Of a stretch of 64,000 nt of DNA, positions 41,601-49,429 are shown piece by piece. A program made the translations under genes and the position numbers. The notes beneath the pieces were generated by a model, which saw only the letters and a program-made list of their open reading frames with translations, searched no databases and was not told the DNA's origin. Source of the DNA: Asterias amurensis (taxonomy: Eukaryota; Echinodermata; Asteroidea; Forcipulatida; Asteriidae). Position 1 is the first letter of the stretch, and each line of letters begins with the position of its first letter. Location: contig NC_092652.1 in the NCBI RefSeq assembly GCF_032118995.1, positions 25,781,044-25,845,043 on the forward strand. Reading direction: 5' to 3'.

Positions 41601-44600
41601 CTGGGTTCAAACCCACACTCTGCTGCTGACAACATCAGAGCTGCTTCCAGTGAACTAGACCCGTCGTCCAGGACTACAAATCTGAAACATTATCAAAATT
41701 GAGGAAATAGCATTTAGCAGACCACACAAATAAACAATTATCATACCTGTATACAAAAATGCCAAGACGTTTCTGAAGATTCTGTAAGAGATGTCTGCAC
41801 TGATTGTAACCCTCGTCATTTTCTTTGCATCAGGATCAAGATTGGCTCCGGGTACCGTATCATGGATACCGGCTAAACCGGTAATCTTGCCCTCATTGAT
41901 GTCCTCCCAGGTGAAATTCCAGACATTGGAGCTGCTGGATGTACCCTGATATTGTATAAGATAAAGAGTTAAAGGGAAGGTACACGTTTGGTAATTACTC
42001 AAAACAAGTATTAAAAACTGACTTGGTAATGAGCATTGGAGAGCTGTTGATAGTATAAAACATTGTGAGAAATGGCTCCCTCTGAAGTAACGTAGTTTTT
42101 GAGAAAGAGGTAATTTCTCACTAAAATAATAAAAGAATTCTGGCCAGAAGTCTTTTATTCCTATCTGAAAGCACACAAATTCGTCCAACAGGGGTGGTTT
42201 TTTCTCTCATCATTTTCTCGCAATTTCGATGACCAATTGAGCTCAAATTTTCAAAGGCTTGTTATTGTATAATTATGTTGGGATACACCAAGTGAGAATA
42301 CTGGTCCTTGACAATTACCAAACGTAAAATGGAGATGTCTGCTTAACAAAATAAGTAGGATTCCAGACACACATACACATGTCACAGTGTTTGTGTGTGG
42401 GTTGGGCTACTTTTTGTGCCTAAGCGGCTCTATAAAATTGGGCAACCTGGCCACCAACAAAATGAGGCAAAACTATCAGCATGTTTACTTGTGCGTTTGT
42501 TGTGAAAGGTCTGTTGAAACTGCTAAGCAAATCATGATGAGAACAAGACCTGTCAAATCAAATAAATCAAATTAGGAACTTTTGGAATGGAAGAATTCCT
42601 CAACATATAGAAAGTTTAAGGCAGCATTTATTGGCTGAATGAGGGTTTCGCTGTCTTCATAGTAAATTCAGTATTTCCTGGAACTGCTTTTGAACTGATT
42701 TTGGCAATAGGCGTTACAAAAAATGTCATTATTACTGTCAACTTATTTGGTGAAAAGAACATAAAGATTGTGTCGGCCTTGAACACCTTTTCGAAGATAC
42801 TTTTACGACAATACATCTTTAAAGTCTTGGCTACTTAAAATTCTTGAGGGCAAGTAAAATGCACAATTCACAAGCCCGGTGTTTACAAACAATTTATGAG
42901 CAAGGCATAAAGACTTCCATTTAGGTTTACCTGGTCTGGTGTTTTGAGGCCAAACACTCTGCAGAAGAAGTTACAGGCACTACTGAGGATCAACTTATGA
43001 GCCAAGATTTCTTTTCCCTCTACCACAAAGATGACATCAGCATCTGAGGGCTGCTCCAAAGCTTTGCCCAAATCAGAACCCATCGTGGAGGTCTGGATCT
43101 CTACCCATGGAGCTTTTCCTGCAAGGGTAAAAAAAAATCAATATCAACATCTGGAACTATATAGTGCCAAAGTACCAAAGGATTCAAGGCGCTCAAGGAG
43201 AAAAGAAAGACCAAAGTCAGGCCTGATACTTTACCGAGGCAACAAAGGCGATTGTCTCCATGCCCCCTGGTCATTGCCTTGGTGCCCTTAAAATGATGCA
43301 GTGAAACTTTACAGTTTCCTCATAGGGTGCCCTTCACCAAGGACAAAATGCCTTGGTGCCCTTGCCCTTTCAAAAAAGGAGCATACAGGCCTGGGCTGGT
43401 CACTGAAAAAGTTCCAGCAAACCCCGGAGATCTTGGTAAATATCCCAGCATTTAGTGAAATAATTTGTTGAAAAAACTCAAGATAGAAACTTTCAAAGGG
43501 AAGAGTTTTTGTGAGAAGGATCTAACGAGTAGCAAACAGTGCTCATTATTCAAGAGTCGCAAGATATTTAAGCGGCTCGTCTTACCTGCAGGGGGCATCT
43601 CTGGTGGTAGGGGAGCCCTCTTATGACTCTTGCCAAAACCGAGGAGACCCCTCTTTGATTTGCGACCTGATGACCCCATGCCTGATACAGCCATGTAAAC
43701 CTGAATAGAGAAAATGGTTGTGGAAAGTTTTAAATTTCCAGACACAAACAGAAGTCGTCTCATGACTGATTGTAGTCTTGGTGCAAGACGTTGTTATTCA
43801 CCATCACTCAACTATCGTAAACCCCCGCTCCATTTCTCAGTGCTCGCACATTACTATTGAATGATAGAGATTTCATCAACTCAACCAGAGTGTCTTGCAC
43901 CAAGACTAGAACGAACGATGTAAATTATGAGAATAATGCAGGCAGAGAGCAGGAGCTGCTAGGAAAAATCGGGGTTTGGGAGGGGAGGGAATTAGACTTG
44001 CTTTATATCAAGTAATATATCTTCTTTCTTTCACACTGAAAATATGGAACACAAGGCTTTTGGTGAAGTTGGAACAGTGTACACACCATGTAGAAACCTC
44101 TTTTGAGTAGTATTGGTTGTATACTCAGGAAAACCAGAACATACTGATCGGAACGTTTAGTTGTCAACCACTGATTCTTTTCAGAACCAACACTACAACC
44201 ACAAACACGACCTAGTTATACTTCCACTGTGCAAAGTTTCCAACTCCAACAGGCAGAACATTATTATGCAGTCCGGCAAAAGAATCGAACACAAACTTAA
44301 TAACTCACTACTCACAGCTTTTTCAAAGCAAGACTTGACGTTGTTACCCTGGAGTGCGCTGGTTTCCGTGTACTCCATGTTGTGTTTCTGGGCCAATTTG
44401 AATCCTTCGTCAAAGTAGATACAGCTATGGGTAGAGCCTTGCCGAAGATCTGGAAAATACAACACCAACAGTATCCGATGCAATTAGTTTACAAGATCAA
44501 GAGTGCCTGGATGATGGAATGTACTATAGATGTTAAAAACATCTATGGGGTGTCATGGCTGAGAGGTAAAGTGCACTGGAAGTACACACCTGGTGTTTCT

Positions 44601-46485
44601 GATCAGCAGAGTTTAGGTATGAGTCACGGTCTTGACACTTGCGTCCCTAAGCAAGACACGTTACCATTATTGCTTCATCCTTCTGGTGGGACGTAAAACC
44701 GTTGGCCCCATGTGTTGTGCACTGTAGGTAAAAGAACCCAGTTGCACTCATCGCTAAGAGAAGGGGTTCGTCCCGATGTTTCTGCTGAATGTGCCGCAGC
44801 ACTTGAAAACCCTTACAAGGTATTGCATAAATTAATAAATTTTGTTATTAATAACAACTTGTCTGAAAATAAATAATGACCAGCGCTTTGACTTTGAGGC
44901 ACACGTAGATAAAGGGCTTTATAATACTAACCTGTTTTTGTTGCAACAAGAAGGATTGGAACACCTGGCATGTGATGTTTGATTTCTGGCAGCCATTTTG
45001 ACTCAATGTTAAGAAAAGAATCTCTTGATGCGACAGAAAAGGACAAAACAAAGATGTCTGTTCCTGGATAGCAGAGGGGACGTAGACGATCGTAATCTTC
45101 CTGGTAACAAGCACAACAAATTAAAAAATTATTGACCTGTTAAAGACACTGGACACTGTTAGTAATTGTCAAAGGCCAGTCTTCTCACTTGGCATAAAAT
45201 AACAAACCTGTCAAAATTTGAGCTAATAATGAAAGAAAAAACACCCTTTTCAGATGCTTTATTTCGAGACCTCAAAATCTAATTTTGATTTCTCTATATC
45301 AAATTCGTGGAAAATTACTTCTTTCTCGAAAACTACGTTATTTCAGAAGGAGCTGTTTCTCACAATGTTTTATACCACCAACCTCTCCCCATTACTTGAC
45401 ACCAAGTAAGATTTTATGCTAATAATTATTTTGAGTAATTACCAATAGTGTCCACTGCCTTTAACTGACCCTATATTCAAAGGTTACACATTACATGAAT
45501 TTAATCGTATCTTGTAATCGAGTAAAATCGAGAACACAACAACGAATGTCGTTGATTTTGTTTAGACTTAGCTGAATCGACCGAACTAAATTAAGAACTG
45601 GATTTTTGTGTACATGTAATAACTGTTACTCTTGATATAGAGTTGTGCGTGGTGGTGAATTGAATGAAGTTTGAATAAATTTTATTCAAACTTCATCCAA
45701 TTCACCACCGCAGAACTACAGTTAATGGACCAATCAATCATTATATACAATTAACAGCTCCACATTAATCGTTACTAAGTAAGGTTTTATAGGGATATAT
45801 GCTATAACGTGCTAAATAAAGTAATGTGATATTCAATACATTGACATTTGCATCAGAGATAAAGAACATTCTAGGTTTACCCATATACACCGATGTGTAT
45901 TAGCACTGCAGCCGATTTCACAAAACGCTAGGATTAATACTATCTCAAGTTAGGATGAGTAACTCGTTCTAACTTAGGATTAATCTTAAGGTCTGCATGC
46001 TACAGTGCAGGGTTGGGACTTGTCCTAAGTTCTTAAGTTAGGAAGAGTTTGGTGAAATCAACGGCTGTATACTCAGTACTTTCCTGAGCTCTGTGGAAAA
46101 AATCACAGGCATATTACTTGGGTGGGATTCAAACCCATGACTTTTTCAATTCTAAAGCATGTCTTACCAACTAGACCACCAAGCTTGTACCCAAGTGTTT
46201 AAGTTTTGGAAAACATTACAATGAAAACTTAGCTGCTGTTTTTCAAACTCAGTCCCGAACATGTTGATCATTTACCCAAAATGACAATTCTAAAAAGCTC
46301 ACCTGTCCTGCAGTGTCAAACAGCCCAAGGTTGTATGGTTTGCCTCCGACGTTGACGCTGGCACTGTAGTTGTCAAAAACAGTTGGGATGTAGTTGCTTG
46401 GAAATGAGTTGGTGGTGTACGTGATCAGGAGGGCACTCTTACCTACAGCGCCGTCACCTAGCATGACCAGTTTGAGGTTCTCCAT
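38435..46485 (-). CDS. RhoBTB/RacA-type protein: Rac-like GTPase plus two BTB domains (10 coding exons)
   Basis: Spliced gene. Coding exons in transcription order: 46485-46303, 45100-44932, 44449-44316, 43700-43586, 43118-42931, 41945-41747, 41151-40921, 40626-40529, 40238-39999, 38650-38435. All junctions have GT/AG with matching phases (0,1,0,1,0,1,1,0,0); the total is 1773 nt, 590 residues. Domains: Rac-like G domain ~1-162 with GDGAVGKS (10-17), T35, DTAGQ (57-61), TKTD (115-118) and TSAL (147-150); basic/Pro linker ~163-201; first BTB ~202-330, split by an insert; middle region to ~395; second BTB ~395-520; RhoBTB-type C-terminal region ending KSCKVQ. By family knowledge such proteins couple a Rho-like switch to cullin-3 ubiquitin ligase adaptors; function here is inferred. 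The nearest remembered architecture is Dictyostelium RacA; vertebrate RhoBTB1/2 have a degenerate G domain. The introns hold SINEs and MITEs. Confidence 0.92.
38860..39160 (-). mobile_element. tRNA-derived SINE in the last intron (reverse)
   Basis: Reverse copy: ATAATATCAAAGTCTTATAT, CAAACAAGGTACTCAAGGCG, AACAACGGGGCGAACCCCTT and ACACAACACATGGGACCAAT complement the SINE at 29990-30300. Confidence 0.75.
39365..39560 (+). mobile_element. tRNA-derived SINE, 5' part, in the last intron
   Basis: CGTGGCTGAGCAGATAAGAA, GATCAAGTCCCGTGACACTT and GTTCCTGAGCAAGACACTCA match the SINE heads elsewhere; it decays before the tail. Confidence 0.65.
39763..39965 (+). mobile_element. Second SINE family (tRNA-like head) in the last intron
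   Basis: GGTCTAGTTGGTATGACACT (box A-like) and GTGGGTTCGAATCCCACCCG (box B-like), then CAGGACTCGGAAAAGTACCG, ATCGGTGTATGGGTAAAAAC and CTGATGCAAATTTAACATCT. A partial 3' copy lies at 39595-39690 and others at 40752-40905 and 45838-46190 (reverse). Confidence 0.78.
39999..40238 (-). CDS. RhoBTB/RacA-type gene, coding exon 9 (end of BTB2, BACK-like helices)
   Basis: Acceptor TTTTCTCTCAG, donor GTATGT; exactly 80 codons. Contains [31 protein letters not shown] and [16 protein letters not shown]. Confidence 0.94.
40529..40626 (-). CDS. RhoBTB/RacA-type gene, coding exon 8 (second BTB)
   Basis: Acceptor TTCCTTAG, donor GTGAGG. Encodes [15 protein letters not shown] and [16 protein letters not shown], a canonical BTB HxxVL...MF...ES pattern. 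Confidence 0.93.
40752..40905 (+). mobile_element. Second SINE family, diverged copy in an intron
   Basis: GTAGTCTAGTTAGTAAGAAA, GGTCGTGGGTTCGAAATCCA and AAACTCGGAAAAGTACTGAT; it lies just 3' of coding exon 7. Confidence 0.7.
40921..41151 (-). CDS. RhoBTB/RacA-type gene, coding exon 7 (end of BTB1, start of BTB2)
   Basis: Acceptor ACTATAAAG, donor GTATGG, phase 1 to 1. Contains [31 protein letters not shown] and [11 protein letters not shown], where the second BTB begins. Confidence 0.92.
41419..41590. mobile_element. Palindromic MITE family B in an intron
   Basis: CAGCCGATTTCACAAAATGC to GTTTGGTGAAACTGAAGGCA with the full TAAGATTAACC / GGTTCAATGCATC interior, as at 11462-11634. A reverse SINE head (GGGTTCAAACCCACACTCTG) follows directly at about 41600. 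Confidence 0.8.
41747..41945 (-). CDS. RhoBTB/RacA-type gene, coding exon 6 (insert and first BTB, C-terminal half)
   Basis: Acceptor ATACAATATCAG, donor GTATGA, phase 0 to 1. Encodes an insert ([13 protein letters not shown]) and then [13 protein letters not shown] and NVLAFLYTG, the end of a split BTB domain as in the RhoBTB family. Confidence 0.92.
41969..42325 (-). mobile_element. Family A relative with GGGAAGGTACACG termini, in an intron
   Basis: TTAAAGGGAAGGTACACGTT at 41969; the right end ACAATTACCAAACGT is truncated. It lies only ~23 bp upstream of the coding exon 6 acceptor, so it adjoins a splice site. Confidence 0.85.
42931..43118 (-). CDS. RhoBTB/RacA-type gene, coding exon 5 (first BTB, N-terminal half)
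   Basis: Acceptor TTACCCTTGCAG, donor GTAAAC. Contains [17 protein letters not shown] and [14 protein letters not shown], the typical BTB strand and helix pattern. Confidence 0.93.
43586..43700 (-). CDS. RhoBTB/RacA-type gene, coding exon 4 (linker)
   Basis: Acceptor TCTCTATTCAG, donor GTAAGA, phase 0 to 1. Encodes a basic, Gly/Ser- and Pro-rich linker ([17 protein letters not shown], then [10 protein letters not shown]), the counterpart of the Pro-rich hinge in RhoBTB proteins. Confidence 0.92.
43773..43909. mobile_element. Palindromic element family I in an intron
   Basis: TAGTCTTGGTGCAAGACG and its complement, TGTCTTGCACCAAGACTA, flank a ~95-bp loop. Confidence 0.75.
44316..44449 (-). 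CDS. RhoBTB/RacA-type gene, coding exon 3 (end of G domain)
   Basis: Acceptor GTATTTTCCAG, donor GTGAGT. Encodes [10 protein letters not shown] through TETSALQG to CFEKA. The stretch between D118 and SAL is eight residues shorter than in Rac1, so the Rho insert helix is reduced. Confidence 0.94.
44545..44840 (+). mobile_element. tRNA-derived SINE in an intron
   Basis: GGGGTGTCATGGCTGAGAGG, TGGTGTTTCTGATCAGCAGA, GGGACGTAAAACCGTTGGCC, AGAAGGGGTTCGTCCCGATG and CACTTGAAAACCCTTACAAG. Confidence 0.8.
44932..45100 (-). CDS. RhoBTB/RacA-type gene, coding exon 2 (switch II to TKxD)
   Basis: Acceptor TTGTTACCAG, donor GTTAGT, phase 0 to 1. Encodes [17 protein letters not shown] and [15 protein letters not shown], very close to Rac, ending in the first base of the D118 codon of TKTD. 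Confidence 0.95.
45140..45464 (+). mobile_element. Family A TIR element in coding intron 1
   Basis: TTAAAGACACTGGACACTGT to GTGTCCACTGCCTTTAA, about 40 bp upstream of the exon 2 acceptor. Confidence 0.87.
45647..45711. repeat. Perfect-type 65-bp palindrome
   Basis: GGTGGTGAATTGAATGAAGT followed by TTGAATAAATTTTATTCAA, mirrored by ACTTCATCCAATTCACCACC. There is almost no loop. Confidence 0.85.
45838..46190 (-). mobile_element. Second-family SINE (reverse) split by a family B MITE
   Basis: The SINE 3' part lies at 45838-45908 (GGTTTACCCATATACACCGA) and the 5' part at 46068-46190 (CTCAGTACTTTCCTGAGCTC, GGATTCAAACCCATGA, CCAACTAGACC). The two halves are contiguous if 45909-46067 is removed. Confidence 0.78.
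45909..46067. mobile_element. Palindromic MITE family B nested in a SINE
   Basis: CAGCCGATTTCACAAAACGC to GTTTGGTGAAATCAACGGCTG, with TAGGATTAATACTATC and CTAACTTAGGATTAATC inside. Insertion inside an identifiable SINE sequence lets its boundaries be set to a few bases. Confidence 0.82.
46303..46485 (-). CDS. RhoBTB/RacA-type gene, coding exon 1 (P-loop, switch I, DTAGQ)
   Basis: Codons 1-61, from the ATG at 46485 to a CAG codon followed by donor GTGAGC. The acceptor AG is at 46500-46499 (CTTGCTTTTCAG), so 13 bases of 5' UTR precede the ATG and at least one upstream non-coding exon must exist. The P-loop, effector segment (YIPTVFDNY, 32-40) and DTAGQ sit at exactly the residue numbers of Rac1. 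Confidence 0.95.
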
Positions 46486-46698
46486 CCTCGCTGGTGATCT
46501 GAAAAGCAAGAGAAGAAAAGAAAACAGTTATAATAACAATAGCGGCTTCTTATAGCACTCAAATCCATCACTCAGCGACACTCATGAACTTACCCTTGGT
46601 CACTGGGCCATTTATTTCATTCCTTAATCCATTTCAGCTCCCTTGTAAGTAAACAGTGCTGCCAAATATGTAATGCACCAAGATAAATAAAATCCAAC

Positions 46699-46852
46699 CA
46701 GGGGCAGATTTCACAATGAGTTAAGACTAGTCGTATCTCGAGTTAGGAAGAGGACGAGTTACTCGTTCTAACTTTAGGACTAGACATACGCTTTTATCGT
46801 CTCCTAGGACTAGTCCTAAGTTAGGACTAGTCTTAACTCTTTGTGACCCCAG
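46699..46852. mobile_element. Palindromic MITE family B, GACTAGTCC subfamily
   Basis: GGGCAGATTTCACAATGAGT and GACTAGTCTTAACTCTTTGT with two GACTAGTCCTAAGTTAGGAC-like cores. It lies about 200 bp upstream of the first known RhoBTB-type coding exon. Confidence 0.75.
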
Positions 46853-47548
46853 CATCTTCACTCGGCCCTTTTTTTATTAAATACTGATGCTTTTCTACAC
46901 TGAACTAGCCAGCCGAACCACTTGAAAAGAATTTTGACTGGTCTTTAGGAGTTTTTACTGGCGTTTGATCTGTGGAACACAAGGGAGAACGCTGGACTAC
47001 TCCAATTTTGGTTTCATCAATAGGCCTGATATGTGGATTGGGTTTTCAGTCCCTTTTTTATTGTGTGTCTTCTCTCCATTCGGTTCTTGGCTATGTGTTG
47101 TAAAAAAGTTCAAAATGAAAATGAAAAATCATAAAAAAATAAAAAAAATATCAACAGTTTTCTCATGGTTTCTTTTCTATTTCCTAAAGCTGCTAAGATG
47201 CGTTTTGTTTACACTATGCAATTACAGCTACTTACATACTTACAGTTACACTTCCTTGTTTTCAGGCAATCTTAAGTTGTTTTCACTAGATTCTCATTAA
47301 CGCTCTTTGGTTTACCAGCTATGTTCCCCGATTGAAATTTTCAGACAATCTAAGAACAGGAAATGTTCTTTTGATGACTAACTTCCCTCAGTGGATATGC
47401 GTGTACAGTGACGTCCTGTTACACTCACTACATGCAAGGTCTTTTAAACAGACCTAGTTATTTTAACCCACACAATCCCAAGTGGGTATCCTTACTGGCC
47501 TATTGACCAATTGGAAATCACAGGCCCAACTGAGGATGTTCCCCAATA
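46853..47548. other. Gene-free stretch 5' of the RhoBTB-type coding region
   Basis: The plus-strand frame 46965-47300 is open but has a low-complexity K-rich middle and no recognisable domain. On the minus strand this is presumed intron. Confidence 0.35.
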
Positions 47549-47696
47549 TGGAGTGCGTTTTGGTGACCCCAACCAAAAACTGTCATAACCAATACGGTAA
47601 CCGAGCTCACAACTCGGTTATCGTTCAGTCTGAACAGCAGAACCAACGACCAACAACCGAAACAGTTTTTGGTTGGGGTCGCCAAAACGCACTCCA
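47549..47696. mobile_element. Palindromic element (family J)
   Basis: TGGAGTGCGTTTTGGTGACC and CCCCAACCAAAAACTG at the left mirror CAGTTTTTGGTTGGGG and GGTCGCCAAAACGCACTCCA at the right; ~75-bp loop. Confidence 0.85.
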
Positions 47697-48892
47697 GAAC
47701 AACACCTAGCTTGGTAAAATCATGGAGGTAAATTGGTTAAATATATGGTGCGAGATAGTCTTATCGAATCAAGCACCGATGAATCATTCTTTTCATGTGA
47801 CTCAAGTAAATGTACTATTAAGGGAGCCATAAGCCGATAGATTAATCAAAGATTCTGTCATGCCTAACTGATGTAAATGATTGTGTCCTGAAGTAAGAAG
47901 CAAACGTGTTGTCAGAAAATACAGAAACATCCAAAGTTATATCTTTATACTTGTCCGAGACTGATTTTATTTTACATTATAAACACAACTAATGGGGGAC
48001 TGACTTGGGAAGCTACGTACATGGAGTAGTTGCTTCATTTGCCCTTTTAACTGTTCCATGAGGTTTATCGCGATTTAGAAACGCAATGCATTATGGGAAG
48101 GAATATGGGGCGGTTTCTATGCAGTTTCTACGACTCGAGCACGCAACAGCGCCCTCTCTTGATATTTTGCTATTCGCGAGAAACCTTGTTGAACAGCCAG
48201 CAGGACCAACTACTAACTAGCTTGCTGATTTAATACTTTCTATATAATGTTCTAAATAATAATAAAATAGGGCCTGTTAGTGTTATAGAGTTAGACTAGT
48301 TTTTTAAAATTCTTTTAAAACTACATCAATCAAAGTTGCGATAATGTTTTATCGCAACTACAATCTACATCAATCACATTGTAATGTTGTTTTTTTTATT
48401 TCAAAAATGGTCACTGACAGTGACACTCAAACACTGACGTGACAGACACTGCTTTTTTAAGTCTACCATCGGGAGGGGAAGGGTGGAGGATTATTATTAT
48501 TATTATTATTTTTTTTAATAATATTTGGTTACAAACATGACAAACACCTTTAACTAACACATTGTGCATACACGTTTGTGTCAGTCAATGACAGTGTGAA
48601 TCGTTATGTAACTCAACTGTTACTGTACAGACTACAGTACAGGGGTATTAGTTACATGTATAACCAACGACAGGAAACTTTATTCTCAGCATGATTAAGC
48701 CTGATGATAATACAGACCGTGAGTAAACTGCATAGCTTCTGTCACCGGTGCAGCTTGCACAATCTCGCGGTAAACGGGAACCAAAGTTGGGGTTCGAAAA
48801 CATATGACAGTTGAGTTACATAATGATACAGAATGAGAATGCAAACAGACTACAGGGGTATTGTAAAGGCCAGTCTTTTTTTGTAAACTTAC
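47697..48892. other. Gene-free stretch, presumed intron or upstream region
   Basis: Contains an (ATT)n run at about 48491-48511. CGCAATGCATTATGGGAAGG and GGGGCGGTTTC at 48080-48115 look like promoter-type sequence but cannot be tied to a transcript. Confidence 0.35.
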
Positions 48893-49218
48893 CACCGCTA
48901 ACTCAAACTGTAGTAGTTTAGATTTCTTCTTCAAAAGAAAACGTTCGGCAGGCAAACACGTCAAAAAACCTTCTCCTGAAGTCCCTTGCACGTCAGGTTC
49001 AAGCACCAAGATGTAAGACACTTTGTCATCCTTCATTTTGGACGGATGTTTATAAAGGTAATCTTCTCGGCTAAAAATAGATGTCATACTTTGCAACAAC
49101 TTGAGATGATGTCATGGTTAAATTTACTCCGACCCTTCGCGGGTGCACGCCCAACTTGTCAGTATAGATTTCCATCGAGTTGGACGGGAACCAGTGACGT
49201 GTTTTTTGACTCCACCCT
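48893..49218 (-). other. Candidate 5' exon(s) upstream of the RhoBTB-type gene
   Basis: On the minus strand a pyrimidine-rich acceptor (CGATTTTTCGATTTTTAG) precedes 49218 and a good donor (GCGGTG/GTAAGT) follows 48893. Between them the frame from the ATG at 49087 is open to the donor (65 codons, including REDYLYKHPSKMKDDK and LLKKKSKLLQFELAV). Joined to the acceptor at 46500, that frame is out of register with the GTPase ATG and would end shortly after it. It would therefore be an upstream ORF or a separate transcript, not an N-terminal extension. No family recognised. Confidence 0.3.
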
Positions 49219-49404
49219 AAAAATCGAAAAATCGTCTGCTACCTGATTATTTTCTATAAACTGAAATCTTTTCACAAAAATCTACCCAAAAGTACAAAAA
49301 CCAACAGCAGAGACAACTTAGATAAAATAGGGATACAGTGATAAGAACCAAAAATGACGAAACAGTCCATATTTGGACTTTACTTCGTTAACCATAACTT
49401 CCTT

Positions 49405-49425
49405 TGAGTCCGCCATGTTGGTTTT
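49405..49425 (-). promoter_or_regulatory. YY1-like motif / possible transcription start region
   Basis: The minus strand reads CCAACATGGCGGACTC, a match to the YY1 core (AAnATGGCGGC type) that in animals often overlaps a transcription start or start codon. It is located ~200 bp upstream of the candidate 5' exon, which fits a promoter for the minus-strand gene. Evidence is motif plus position only. Confidence 0.3.
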
Positions 49426-49429
49426 TCCG

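Noticed and set aside
44848..45114. 88-codon minus-strand [15 protein letters not shown]...
   Set aside because: It is a shadow frame over coding exon 2 of the RhoBTB-type gene; the true frame begins at the splice acceptor and continues the Rac-like sequence.
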